Shown here piece after piece: positions 35,742 to 44,693 of a stretch of DNA of 64,000 nt. The position numbers and the translations under genes are program-made. Position 1 is the stretch's first letter. Each line of letters begins with the position of its first letter. Source of the DNA: Parafrankia discariae. Lineage in GTDB: Bacteria; Actinomycetota; Actinomycetes; Frankiales; Frankiaceae. The stretch spans positions 327,632 to 391,631 of the forward strand of contig NZ_KB891102.1 of assembly GCF_000373365.1 (NCBI RefSeq), given 5' to 3'. Below the pieces are notes generated by a model. That model was not told where the DNA came from. It saw only the letters and a program-made list of their open reading frames with translations, and made no database searches.

Positions 35742-37595
35742 GTGAGCGCCACCTCCGACACCGCCGTCGGCCCGTTCGCCCCGGATCCACCCGCCTCGGC
35801 CGGTCCGCCCGACCTCCCGGACGGTGGTGAGCGGGGCGGCGCGAACGGCGTCCGACCGCCCGCCGTCGTCACCGCCGAGCGCGCCCGCGAGCTGCGGGCC
35901 GCCTCGGTGGCCTGGCCGTCGGTGGTGCTGGACCCGCGCCAGCTCACCGATCTCGAGCTGATGCTGCTCGGCGTGTTCGGCCCGGCGCCGAGCTACCCGG
36001 GCCGGGCCCGCCAGCCCGCCGGCCCGCCGGTGCCGGGCCTGATCGTCCCCGGCGCGACCACGGCCGCGCTGGCCCCGGGCATGGACGTCGCGCTGCGCGA
36101 CCGCGAGGGCGTGATGCTCGCGGCCCTGCACCTGCTCGGCCTGGAGCCCACCGCGGACGACCCGCCGGCGCCCGCCATCACGACGGGACCGGAACCGCAG
36201 GCACGACCGGAACCGGAGCCGGAACCGGAGCCGGGAGCAGGCCCAGGCCCTGAACCGGGCCCGGTGCGGCTGGTCGGCACGGTGGAGGGCCTGGAGCTGC
36301 CCAGCCACCCGGACTACCCGCGGCTGCGGCTGACCCCGGACGAACTGCGCGCCGAGTTCGCCGCCCGGGGCTGGGCGACCGCGGGCGCGGGGGCGGCCCC
36401 GTGGGCGGTGTGGGCCGACGGCCTGCTGCACACCGCCGACGTCGGGCGGATCCGCGCGCTGACCCGGCAGGGCAAGCACTGCGTGATCCTGGCCCCGGTC
36501 GGCGGGGCGGATCCGGCCGACGCCGCGCACCACCTGCGGGTACGCTGCCTGCTCGCCGCGCTGGACGCGATCGACACCCCGCCCCGGCCGGCCGAGGCGA
36601 CGCTGGCCCGCGAGCCCGTCGCCTCGGACGCCGTGTCACGGGAGGGCTCCCGGGCGCATCCGGTCGGCCAGCCGGAGTTCGCCCACCCCGCCGCGCTCGC
36701 GCCGGAGTCCCGACAGCACCGCAGCATGCTCGTGCTGGTCCCGGTCGTCCCGTCGGAGCGGCTCGCCGCGCCCCGCGAACCGGCGATGAGCGCGACCGCC
36801 CCGGGCGGCCTGGCCGACGAGGCGGCGAGCGAGCCCGCGCTGGACGAGATCGCCGAGCTCACCGCCCTGCGGGCCCATCTCGCCGAGGTCTACGGCTGCG
36901 CCGGCAGCCTGACCGGGCCGGCGATCGGCGCGCCCGGCGCGGACGATCTCGCGGCCCTGCTCGACGCGGGCGCGCCGCCGCCGGCCGAACTCACCCCGCC
37001 GGGGGTGGCGGCCGAGCTGACCCGCGCGGTTCCCCCGCGCCACCAACGCGGCCTGACGATCCTGTTCACCGGGCTGTCCGGCTCGGGCAAGTCGACCCTG
37101 GCGGGCCTGCTGGTGTGCCGGCTGCTCGAACGCGGCCGGCGGGTCACCCTGCTCGACGGAGACATCGTGCGGACACATCTCTCTCAGGGCCTGGGCTTCT
37201 CCCGCGCCGACCGGGACACGAACGTGCGCCGCATCGGCTTCGTCGCCGCGCAGGTCGCGGGCGCCGGCGGGATCGCCGTGTGCGCGCCGATCGCGCCCTA
37301 CGACGACGTCCGCGCCCAGGTGCGGGCGATGACCGTCGCACGCGGTGGCGGTTTCGTGCTCGTGTACGTGTCGACCCCGCTGGAGGTGTGCGAGGCACGG
37401 GACCGCAAGGGCCTCTACGCCAAGGCCCGGGCGGGGGTGATCCCCGCCTTCACCGGCGTCTCCGACCCGTACGAGGAGCCGGCCGACGCCGACGTGGTGG
37501 TCGACACCGCGGGTCTGCCGACCGGGCAGGCCGTCGACCGGGTGCTCACGCACCTGGTCGAGGCCGGCTGGGTCGAGGGCCCCCACGGTCAGTAG
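35742..37595 (+). CDS. cysC: Adenylyl-sulfate kinase CysC with degenerate ATP-sulfurylase-like N-terminal region
   Basis: The C-terminal 190 residues form a complete APS kinase: P-loop GLSGSGKST (444-452), DGDIVRTHLSQGLGFSRADRDTNVRR region and KGLYAKAR. The first 420 residues resemble a sulfate adenylyltransferase (LDPRQLTDLELMLLGVFGP; later AAHHLRVRCLLAAL and LRAHLAEVYGC), and the junction VPPRHQRGLTILF is like that of natural sulfurylase-kinase fusions. The sulfurylase catalytic motifs (QxRNPxHxxH and GRDHAGP) are not present, so this part is probably structural or regulatory. A Glu/Pro repeat lies near residue 155. The GTG start has a TACCGT box seven bases upstream and no ribosome-binding site. 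Confidence 0.87.
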   Translation: MSATSDTAVGPFAPDPPASAGPPDLPDGGERGGANGVRPPAVVTAERARELRAASVAWPSVVLDPRQLTDLELMLLGVFGPAPSYPGRARQPAGPPVPGLIVPGATTAALAPGMDVALRDREGVMLAALHLLGLEPTADDPPAPAITTGPEPQARPEPEPEPEPGAGPGPEPGPVRLVGTVEGLELPSHPDYPRLRLTPDELRAEFAARGWATAGAGAAPWAVWADGLLHTADVGRIRALTRQGKHCVILAPVGGADPADAAHHLRVRCLLAALDAIDTPPRPAEATLAREPVASDAVSREGSRAHPVGQPEFAHPAALAPESRQHRSMLVLVPVVPSERLAAPREPAMSATAPGGLADEAASEPALDEIAELTALRAHLAEVYGCAGSLTGPAIGAPGADDLAALLDAGAPPPAELTPPGVAAELTRAVPPRHQRGLTILFTGLSGSGKSTLAGLLVCRLLERGRRVTLLDGDIVRTHLSQGLGFSRADRDTNVRRIGFVAAQVAGAGGIAVCAPIAPYDDVRAQVRAMTVARGGGFVLVYVSTPLEVCEARDRKGLYAKARAGVIPAFTGVSDPYEEPADADVVVDTAGLPTGQAVDRVLTHLVEAGWVEGPHGQ

Positions 37596-39589
37596 GCGCC
37601 CTCGCGGCGCAGTACGGCGAACAGCGTGCGCCACAGGATGACGAAGTCCATGGCCAGCGACCAGTTCTCGACATAGCGCAGGTCGAGCCGGACGGACTCG
37701 TTCCACTCCAGGTCGCTGCGCCCGCTGATCTGCCACAGCCCGGTCAGGCCGGGCTTGACCATCAGCCGGCGGTAGACGTCGTCCTCGTAGCGGGCGACCT
37801 CCGAGGGCAGCGGCGGGCGCGGGCCGACCAGCGACATGCTGCCGTTGACCACGTTGAACAACTGGGGCAGCTCGTCGAGCGACCACTTCCGGAGGAACTT
37901 GCCCACCTTGGTGATCCGCGGGTCGTCCCGCATCTTGAACAGCAGGCCCTCGGCGCGCTCGTTGCTCGACTCGAGCTCGGCCTTGCGCTGCTCGGCGTCT
38001 ACATACATCGAACGGAACTTGTACATCCGGAACTCGCTGCCACCGCGCCCGACCCGGGTCTGCTTGAAGATCGCCGGCCCGCGGCTGGTGAACCGCACGG
38101 CCAGGCCGAGACCGATCAGCAGCGGGGCGAACAGCAGGATCGCGGTGCCCGCGACGATCCGGTCGAAGGCCATCTTCATCAGCCGGCGGGTACCGGTGAG
38201 CTCGGGCTCCTCGATGTGCAGCAGTGGCAGGCCGGCCACCGGCCGGATCGAGATCCGCGGCCCGGTCACATCCGTCAGCGCCGAGCTGACCAGGACGTCC
38301 ACGTCGCTGCCCTCAAGGGCCCACAGGACCCGGCGCAGCGTCTCGCCGTCCATCTGCGGGCCGATCGCGACGGTCGTCGCGTGGGTCGCCTGGATGGCGG
38401 TGTGCAGGTTCTCCGAGGTGCCGACGATCGGCACGCCGAGCAGGTCGAACCCGCTGCGCTCGGGGCGGTCGTGGCTGTGCCGGCCGGGCAGCCGGTCCAG
38501 GCAGACCCCGACGACGGACCAGCCGGTGGTCGGGTCCCGCTGGGCCAGCCGGACGAGGGTGGCCGCGGACTCGCCGGCCCCCACGACGAGGACGCGGTGC
38601 AGGCAACGCCCCTGCCGCCGCATGCGGTGCAGGATGCCGCGCCCGGCGGAGCGGCCGGCCACCGACAGCAGCGTGGCGGCCGGGAAGGCGATGAGCACGT
38701 AGCTACGGGCGATCTCGGCCTTCGTCGCGTAGGAGGCGACGGCGAGCAGCGCGGTGAGCCGGGCGGCGGCGTTGACGACCCGCCGGAACTCCTCCGACCC
38801 GCCGCCGAGGAAGCGGGTCTCGTAGGCGCGGTTCAGCGACATCGCCAGCACCCAGGCCAGCGGCAGCAGGACCGTCATGATGATGTACGGCTTCGAGGAG
38901 GGCGGCTCGGTGTCGAAGTCGACGACGTCCCCGAAGCGGACGAAGTAGGCCAGACCTGCGGAGACCACACAGGCGATCGCGTCGAAGAGCACCAGCAGCC
39001 GGACGTAGCGCCGTTCCCAGCCGATCTGGGCCCGGTAGCTGGTCGCGTCCGGCGAGGTCTCGATGTGGGCGAAGTCGAACTGCGTGCCGGCGGGCACCCG
39101 GTGGTGGCGGCCGGTGGCCGGCTGCACGGGTGGCCCCGGCCAGCCCGGCGCGGCCGGCGGCTCGGGCCAGCCGGTTTCCGCCGGCGGCTCCGGCCAGTCG
39201 GGCTCCGCCGGCTCCGACCAGTCGGATTCCGGCTCCGGTTCCAGCCAGTCGGGCTCCCTGGGCGGCCCCGGCCAGCCCGGCGGCGCCGGATGGCTCGGCC
39301 GGCCCGGTTCGAAGTAGCCACGGGACTGCGGTACGACACCCGGGCCGCCGCCGGGCGGCCCGGACCCGCCGCCCGGCCTGGCGCCGCCAGCCGACCTGGC
39401 GCCGCCGGCCGGCCTCGCCCCACCGGGTGGCATGGCTCCGCCGGACGATCTCGCCCCCCCGAACGGTCTCGTTCCTCCGGACACAGCCTCCGTCACAGCA
39501 GGACCCCCCCAGGACCTCGGTACATCAGTTCCGATCGGCGAACTGGACGGGTGGAGACCGCCCCCCGCGAATCTCCCCGCCGCAGCCAT
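37589..39589 (-). CDS. Polyprenyl-phosphate sugar-1-phosphate transferase (WbaP/CpsE type)
   Basis: The enzyme starts exopolysaccharide or glycan synthesis by moving a sugar phosphate to undecaprenyl phosphate. The 666-residue protein has four or five membrane helices (about 180-310), a central CoA-binding-like domain (VLVVGAGESAATLVRLA; about 330-450), one more helix and the catalytic C-terminus: KMAFDRIVAGTAILL, FKQTRVGRGGSEFRMYKFRSMYVDAE, KWSLDELPQLFNVVNGSMSLVGPRPPLP and VKPGLTGLWQISGRSD. The first 165 residues are Gly/Pro/Glu/Trp low-complexity. ATG 39589 is the longest choice; GTG 39496, after GGGGGG, is a credible shorter start. No other glycan genes are adjacent. It overlaps the convergent cysC end by 7 bp. 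Confidence 0.9.
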   Translation of the reverse strand: MAAAGRFAGGGLHPSSSPIGTDVPRSWGGPAVTEAVSGGTRPFGGARSSGGAMPPGGARPAGGARSAGGARPGGGSGPPGGGPGVVPQSRGYFEPGRPSHPAPPGWPGPPREPDWLEPEPESDWSEPAEPDWPEPPAETGWPEPPAAPGWPGPPVQPATGRHHRVPAGTQFDFAHIETSPDATSYRAQIGWERRYVRLLVLFDAIACVVSAGLAYFVRFGDVVDFDTEPPSSKPYIIMTVLLPLAWVLAMSLNRAYETRFLGGGSEEFRRVVNAAARLTALLAVASYATKAEIARSYVLIAFPAATLLSVAGRSAGRGILHRMRRQGRCLHRVLVVGAGESAATLVRLAQRDPTTGWSVVGVCLDRLPGRHSHDRPERSGFDLLGVPIVGTSENLHTAIQATHATTVAIGPQMDGETLRRVLWALEGSDVDVLVSSALTDVTGPRISIRPVAGLPLLHIEEPELTGTRRLMKMAFDRIVAGTAILLFAPLLIGLGLAVRFTSRGPAIFKQTRVGRGGSEFRMYKFRSMYVDAEQRKAELESSNERAEGLLFKMRDDPRITKVGKFLRKWSLDELPQLFNVVNGSMSLVGPRPPLPSEVARYEDDVYRRLMVKPGLTGLWQISGRSDLEWNESVRLDLRYVENWSLAMDFVILWRTLFAVLRREGAY

Positions 39590-40367
39590 TGTCGATCAGA
39601 ACTAATCAGCTCGTGGGGCAGATCGCCGACGCGGACACAAGGTCGGACCCGAGGCCCAGGCACGTGGACGCCTCGCACCGAGGCGTTCATCGCAGGTTCA
39701 CTCCCCCGTGGCTTCATCGCTCGCGGCTTCACCGACTCCGACCTCCAGCGATCGTGTACGGACCCGGGCAGCCCCGAATCGGCCCGGGGAACACCTCCGC
39801 GCGGTGTGGGCAACCGACGCGGCCCGGGACGCCGACGCGGACCGGCGTGGTCCGCCCAGGCCCCGACATGCGGCGCTCGATGGTCAGGCGGCAACGTTAC
39901 CGGCACGACCGCCGTCACCGACCAGCGCCCCGCCCGGCACCGAAGCCGTGTTTCCGACAGCTTCGCACCGGGAAGAACCCGGCCAGCAGTGACTGGGAGT
40001 AGTTAGAACAACCAGGGCTCCGCGATTGCTCACCGTTACCCGCACACCGAATCAACCGAATTGAGGGGATCTATAGCTACGCTCAGTGCCTTCTATTGAC
40101 GAGTAGCAGACAGAATCGAGCCGCGATGCTACTGTCAGTCATGGCCGGTCCGGGGAGCGCCCGGCCGCCGACCACCGAGCGTCCGGGTCCCGCGGACCGT
40201 TGGACGCCGGTGGCCTCTGCCCGCCCGGGTCGACATTCGCCGCCCGGCCGTGGGGGCAGCAATGGGGCGGTCGGCGCCTGCCGGACGGGTGGGGGCGCCC
40301 GGGCAGGCGCCGACCTCCTCGCGCCAGGGGCGGGATTCGCCCCGTGGGCGGGGCCCCGCCTCCCGGC
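39590..40367. other. Long intergenic region upstream of the sugar transferase gene
   Basis: 778 bp between two minus-strand genes without a supported gene. The segment 40010-40140 is much less GC-rich than the rest of the window and contains a direct repeat ACCGAAT (twice within 16 bp, near 40046-40061) and the box TCTATAGCTACG near 40069-40080. It is the likeliest promoter zone for the transferase gene. Open frames that span 39600-40000 are GC artefacts. Confidence 0.5.
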
Positions 40368-41213
40368 TTACGGAAGGGCGGCGACGACGTCCGCCAGCGG
40401 CCTGCGGGCGCCGCTGTAGAACGGCGTCTCCAGCCGGGTGTGGCGACGCGTGGCACTCGCCCGCAGGTGGCGGATGCAGTCGACGATCCGGTGGAGCTCG
40501 TCGGCCTCGAACGCCAGCAGCCACTCGTAGTCACCCAGACCGAACGCGGCCACGGTGTTGGCCCGCACGTCCTCGTACTCGCGGCCCATCATCCCGTGCT
40601 CGGCGAGCAGCCCGCGGCGCTCGTAGTCGGGCAGCAGATACCACTCGAACGACCGGTTGAACGGATACACGCAGATGTAGTCCCGCGGGTCCTCCCGGCG
40701 CACATAGGCCGGGATGTGGTTCCGGTTGAACTCCGCCGGGCGGTGCAGACCCACCGCGGACCACACCGGCTCCAGGCACCGCCCCAGCCCGGTCTGCCGG
40801 AAACGCTGGTAGGTCTGCTGCAACAAATCCGGATTCGGCGAGGTCCACCAGATCATCACGTCGGCGTCGGCCCGGTAGCCGGAGATCTCGTAGATCCCAC
40901 GGGTGTACACGTCCTTGGCCAGCGCGCCGTCGAACAGCTCGCCGGCCTCCGCCGTGAGGCCCGCGCGGTCAGCGGGCAGCGGCTGCCGGGCGGCGAACAC
41001 GAACCAGCCGGTGTAGAGCAGCTCGTCGTTCAGCTCGCGGGCCGACTTCGCGGACTCGCCGTCGGCGGGCCCGGCGGCGCCGGCAGGCCCGGCGGTGGGG
41101 CCGGAGCCGGTGGGGCCGGAGGTGGGGGCGGCGGCCACGGGCCGCCCGCCCGGAACGGAGGGCGCGGACGCCGAGGTGGTGCCGCCGCGCTGGACGTCGT
41201 CGCCAGTTGACAT
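40368..41213 (-). CDS. hemQ: Coproheme decarboxylase HemQ (ChdC), chlorite dismutase family
   Basis: HemQ converts coproheme to haem b with hydrogen peroxide in the last step of the Gram-positive haem pathway. The 281-residue protein has an Ala/Gly/Pro-rich N-terminal extension (about 50 residues), then SARELNDELLYTGWFVFAARQPL, GYRADADVMIWWTSPNPDLLQQTYQRFRQTGL, and the block LLAEHGMMGREYEDVRANTVAAFGLGDYEWLLAFEAD that holds the proximal histidine. ATG 41213 was preferred over GTG 41228. Third gene of hemE-hemY-hemQ on the minus strand. Confidence 0.93.
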   Translation of the reverse strand: MSTGDDVQRGGTTSASAPSVPGGRPVAAAPTSGPTGSGPTAGPAGAAGPADGESAKSARELNDELLYTGWFVFAARQPLPADRAGLTAEAGELFDGALAKDVYTRGIYEISGYRADADVMIWWTSPNPDLLQQTYQRFRQTGLGRCLEPVWSAVGLHRPAEFNRNHIPAYVRREDPRDYICVYPFNRSFEWYLLPDYERRGLLAEHGMMGREYEDVRANTVAAFGLGDYEWLLAFEADELHRIVDCIRHLRASATRRHTRLETPFYSGARRPLADVVAALP

Positions 41214-41340
41214 GCCACCATTGTCCACCCCGGCCGCCGTTCGGCGAGCGAGCCGGGCCCACCGCCGCGGGGTGCGGGCCGCCCCCGCCCCCGCCTCCGG
41301 TCACAGCGCCGGCTCCGTCTCCGGCGGCTCCAGCTCCGTC

Positions 41341-41400
41341 TCCGGCGGGTCAGGCTCCGGCGGGTCAGGCTCCGGCGGGTCAGGCTCCGGCGGGTCAGGC
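41341..41400. repeat. Four perfect tandem copies of a 15-bp unit
   Basis: TCCGGCGGGTCAGGC is repeated four times without change (41341-41355, -41370, -41385, -41400), preceded by degenerate copies from about 41309. Each unit has a TGA in the hemY frame and the outermost copy supplies the hemY stop codon. Confidence 0.92.
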
Positions 41401-42807
41401 TCCCGCCGGCTCCGACTCCGCCGCCTGCGTCCCGTCCGGTCGCAGCTGGCCCACCACCGACGCCGCGGCCGCCTCACCGGAACGGATGCAGGCCGGGATG
41501 CCCACCCCGTCGTAGCCGGCGCCGGCGAGTGCGATCCCGGCCGGCAGCGCGCGCCGGACGGCCGCGATCCGGCCCAGATGCCCCGGCAGGTACTGCGGGA
41601 GCGCCCCGCCCCACCGGCTGACCCGGTCGGCGATCGGACGGGCGCTGATCCCGGTGACCTGGGCGACCTCGGCGGCGGCCACACCGGCGAGCTCGACGTC
41701 GCCACGCCGCAGGTCGTCGTCGGCGCCGGCGCGGCCCACGCTGGCCCGCACCACCGTCAGGTCGCCGCCGCGGGCGATGTGCGGCCACTTCACCGAGAGA
41801 TACGTCACCGCCTTGATCGACAGGCCGGCCCGCGCGGGGATGAGCAGGCCGCTGCCGGGCGGCGGCACGGCTCCTCGGTAGAGCAGTGTGACCAGACCCA
41901 CCGACGCGTAGGGCACCCCCGCGAGCGGGGCGGCCGCGTGCGGGGCGATCGGGGAGAGCAGATCACGCGCGGCACCGGCGGGCACCGCGAGGATCACCGC
42001 GTCGGCGACCAGCGGCGCGGGCGCCTCGCCACCGCCCACCGGGTCACAGCGCACCTGCCAGCCGCCCTCGACCCGGCGCAGCTCGCGGGCCATCAGACCG
42101 GTCCGCACCGTGGCACCGCTGGTGCTGGCCACCTTCTCCGCGAACGAGCCCAGGCCGCCGCGCAGCGAGGCGAACACGGGCGTCTGCGCCGGGGCCGGGC
42201 CGGTCCGGGCCCGGACGCGGTGCGCGCCGAGCAGCAGCGAACGGTCCTCGGTCGCGATCGGGGTGAGCTGCGGGACGGTCGCCTGCAGCGACAGCGCGTC
42301 CGCCCGCCCGGCGTAGACGCCGCCGAGCAGCGGGTCCACCAGCCGGTCCACGATCTCCCGGCCGACCCGGGCGCCGACATACCCGCCCACCGTCGGGTCC
42401 GTCGGGAGGGTCGTACGCGGAAGCACCAGGTCGGCCGCGGCGCGCAGCAGCCCGAACGGCGAGAGCACCCGGGAGCGCACCAGGCCGAGCACGTCGGTGG
42501 GAACCCCCAGCATCGTGTTGGGCGGGATGGGGCGGCGCCGCCCACCCACCCACAGCGAGGCCTTCGTCGTCGCCGGATGCACGATGTCGTGCCCGAGCCC
42601 GATGTGCCGGGCCAGCCGGAGCGCCTCCGGCACGCGGACGAGGAAGGCCTCCGCGCCCTCCTCCACCGCCAGCCCCTCGATCGGGGTGGTGCGCAGCTTG
42701 CCGCCGACGCGGTCACCGGCCTCGACCACGGTGACCTCGGCCCTGCCCGCCAGCGCGCTCGCGGCGGACAGCCCCGCGATACCCGCTCCAATGATCACAA
42801 CCCGCAC
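41395..42807 (-). CDS. hemY: Coproporphyrinogen/protoporphyrinogen III oxidase HemY (CgoX)
   Basis: An FAD enzyme that oxidises coproporphyrinogen III to coproporphyrin III in the actinobacterial pathway. The 470-residue protein starts with the dinucleotide fold VVIIGAGIAGLSAASALAG, then VVEAGDRVGGKLRT and the C-terminal FAD motif GAGYDGVGIPACIRSGEAAA. GTG 42807 follows GGGAG at a 5-base spacing, a much better site than GTG 42828. The last residues (TQAAESEPAGA) end inside a 15-bp tandem repeat. It lies between hemE and hemQ, which fixes the pathway role. Ferrochelatase (hemH) is not in the window. Confidence 0.93.
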   Translation of the reverse strand: MRVVIIGAGIAGLSAASALAGRAEVTVVEAGDRVGGKLRTTPIEGLAVEEGAEAFLVRVPEALRLARHIGLGHDIVHPATTKASLWVGGRRRPIPPNTMLGVPTDVLGLVRSRVLSPFGLLRAAADLVLPRTTLPTDPTVGGYVGARVGREIVDRLVDPLLGGVYAGRADALSLQATVPQLTPIATEDRSLLLGAHRVRARTGPAPAQTPVFASLRGGLGSFAEKVASTSGATVRTGLMARELRRVEGGWQVRCDPVGGGEAPAPLVADAVILAVPAGAARDLLSPIAPHAAAPLAGVPYASVGLVTLLYRGAVPPPGSGLLIPARAGLSIKAVTYLSVKWPHIARGGDLTVVRASVGRAGADDDLRRGDVELAGVAAAEVAQVTGISARPIADRVSRWGGALPQYLPGHLGRIAAVRRALPAGIALAGAGYDGVGIPACIRSGEAAAASVVGQLRPDGTQAAESEPAGA

Positions 42808-43051
42808 GTCTTCTCCCAGCCCCTTCACGCCGTCCCCGTGTGGCCGCCCCCGGATCGGGGCCCTGGGCCCGCGGCGCCATCCGACCTCACCCGACCGGAT
42901 CGGCCGGGTACCGCGGCCGGCTCCAGTCCCGCGGCCGGCTCCAGTCTCGCCCGCGGCCCCGCCACGCCGGTGGCGGGCACCGCCGAGCGGCCCCGGACCG
43001 GCCGGCGGCCCCGTGCGTGGGCCGGGCGGGTCGGTGGCTGCCGCCCCGCTC

Positions 43052-44134
43052 TCAGAACTGGTGGACGAGATCCACGATGTGCGCCAGCACGCCCGGGTCA
43101 CTCTCCGGGAGCACTCCGTGCCCGAAGTTGAAGATGTGCCCGGGAGCGGCCGCGCCCCGCCGGCAGACGTCGCGGACCTTCGCCGCGAGCACGTCGGACG
43201 GGGCGAAGACCGCGGCCGGGTCGAGGTTGCCCTGCACGGCACGGCCGGGGCCGATCCGGCGGACGGCCTCGTCCAGCGGGACGCGCCAGTCGACCCCGAC
43301 GACGTCCGCGCCGGCCGCGCCCATCGCGCCGAGCAGTTCCCCGGTGTTCACCCCGAAGTGGATGCGCGGGATGCCGTCGTCGGCGAACGCCGCGAGGACC
43401 CGGGTGCTGTGCGGGGCCACGTAGCGCAGGTAGTCGTCCTCGCTGAGCGCACCGGCCCACGAGTCGAACAGCTGGATGGCGTCGGCACCGGCGTCGACCT
43501 GCACCCGCAGGAAGGCGGCCGTGATGTCGGCGAGCCGGCCGAGCAGGTCGCGCCAGAGTGCCGGCTCGCCGTACATGAGCGCCTTGGTACGGGTGTGGCT
43601 GCGGCTCGGCCCACCTTCGATCAGGTAGCTGGCCAGGGTGAACGGCGCACCGGCGAAGCCGATCAGGGGTGTCTGCCCGAGCTCGCGGACCAGCGAGGCC
43701 ACCGCCTCGCTCACGTAGGGCACGTCACCGGGCTCGAGCGGGCGCAGCACGTTCAGGTCGGCCGGCACCCGGACGGGGTGGGCCACCACGGGGCCGACCC
43801 CGGCGACGATGTCGACGTCCACCCCGACGGCCGCGAGCGGCAGGACGATGTCCGAGAAGAAGATCGCGGCGTCGGGCCGGAAGCGGCGCACCGGCTGCAG
43901 GGTGATCTCGGTGACCATGTCGGCGTTGCGGCAGGAGTCGAGCATGGCGGTGGTGGCGCGCAGGGCGCGGTACTCGGGAAGCACCCGGCCGGCCTGCCGC
44001 ATGAACCACACGGGCACGCTGTCGGGGCGATCCCCCGCGGCGGCACGCAGGAACGGCGAAGTCGCGGCGAGACCTGGACGTCGGGGCGAGACCCCGGGGC
44101 GAGGCGGCGCAACGGCGGTACTTCCGAGGGACAT
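43052..44134 (-). CDS. hemE: Uroporphyrinogen decarboxylase HemE
   Basis: HemE decarboxylates the four acetate side chains of uroporphyrinogen III, giving coproporphyrinogen III, the HemY substrate. The 360-residue protein has the signature [16 protein letters not shown] (R and the following basic residues bind the substrate carboxylates), the conserved [30 protein letters not shown] and [16 protein letters not shown] 44134 was chosen because the 15 codons upstream lack similarity; the ribosome-binding site is weak. A pair of palindromes lies 42-81 bp upstream. First gene of the haem operon. Confidence 0.95.
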   Translation of the reverse strand: MSLGSTAVAPPRPGVSPRRPGLAATSPFLRAAAGDRPDSVPVWFMRQAGRVLPEYRALRATTAMLDSCRNADMVTEITLQPVRRFRPDAAIFFSDIVLPLAAVGVDVDIVAGVGPVVAHPVRVPADLNVLRPLEPGDVPYVSEAVASLVRELGQTPLIGFAGAPFTLASYLIEGGPSRSHTRTKALMYGEPALWRDLLGRLADITAAFLRVQVDAGADAIQLFDSWAGALSEDDYLRYVAPHSTRVLAAFADDGIPRIHFGVNTGELLGAMGAAGADVVGVDWRVPLDEAVRRIGPGRAVQGNLDPAAVFAPSDVLAAKVRDVCRRGAAAPGHIFNFGHGVLPESDPGVLAHIVDLVHQF

Positions 44135-44175
44135 GGCCCGATCGTTGCACGCCCGGCGGACAGATGCCGCGCAGG

Positions 44176-44215
44176 GCACACGACTGTGTGCGATATCTTC
44201 TACTCACAGTAGAAG
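44176..44215. promoter_or_regulatory. Two adjacent palindromes in the hemE/DUF3817 divergent promoter
   Basis: GCACAC-GACT-GTGTGC (44176-44191) and CTTCTACT-CAC-AGTAGAAG (44197-44215) are both perfect. The second is AT-rich for this genome. They sit 42-81 bp from the hemE start and 71-110 bp from the divergent start, as expected for regulator-binding sites. Confidence 0.6.
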
Positions 44216-44285
44216 TCAGGCTGGAGAACGCGTCCGGCGATGTCAGAGCACGGCTAGGCCGCAAGCGACCGTCGAGGAGTGTCCG

Positions 44286-44693
44286 ATGACCGACCCATCC
44301 ACCCGGGACGGTTCCAGCTGGAACGGCACCACCCGGGACGGCGTCTGGCCGATGGGCGCCGCCCGCGCGGTGTCGCTGGCCGAGGCCACCTCCTTCCTGC
44401 TGCTCCTGATCGCGACCGCGGTCAAGTACGGAGCCGACCACGAGATCGGCGTGAAGATCCTCGGGCCGGTCCACGGCGGGCTGTTCATCGCGTACTGCCT
44501 GCTCGTCCTCTACGTGGGGTCGCTGCGGCGGTGGCCGGTCCGGCGGACGCTGCTGGCGCTCGGCGCGTCCGTCCTGCCGGTGGCGCCGTTCTTCGTGGAA
44601 CGGCACTGGCTGCGGGAGCCGGCCCCGGCCGGGCAGGGCACGTCAGGGCACGGCGGCGCCCCCGGGCACGCCAGCTCCGCGCCCGCGAGCTGA
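44286..44693 (+). CDS. DUF3817 family integral membrane protein
   Basis: A 135-residue membrane protein with three hydrophobic helices: AVSLAEATSFLLLLIATAVKYG, ILGPVHGGLFIAYCLLVLYVG and LLALGASVLPVAPFFVE. The pattern E-A-x-S-F and K-x-L-G-P-V-H-G is the DUF3817 signature. Function unknown. ATG 44286 follows GAGGAG at a 6-base spacing. It is divergent from hemE and shares a palindrome-bearing promoter region. Confidence 0.88.
   Translation: MTDPSTRDGSSWNGTTRDGVWPMGAARAVSLAEATSFLLLLIATAVKYGADHEIGVKILGPVHGGLFIAYCLLVLYVGSLRRWPVRRTLLALGASVLPVAPFFVERHWLREPAPAGQGTSGHGGAPGHASSAPAS

Noticed and set aside
36401-40006. 1201-codon plus-strand open frame
   Set aside because: It is antisense to the sugar transferase and out of frame with cysC, and its Arg/Gly/His-rich composition is typical of GC-driven shadow frames.
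41301-41705. 134-codon minus-strand frame with PEPDP repeats at the hemY end
   Set aside because: It is the 15-bp repeat read in another frame and overlaps the well-supported hemY C-terminus.
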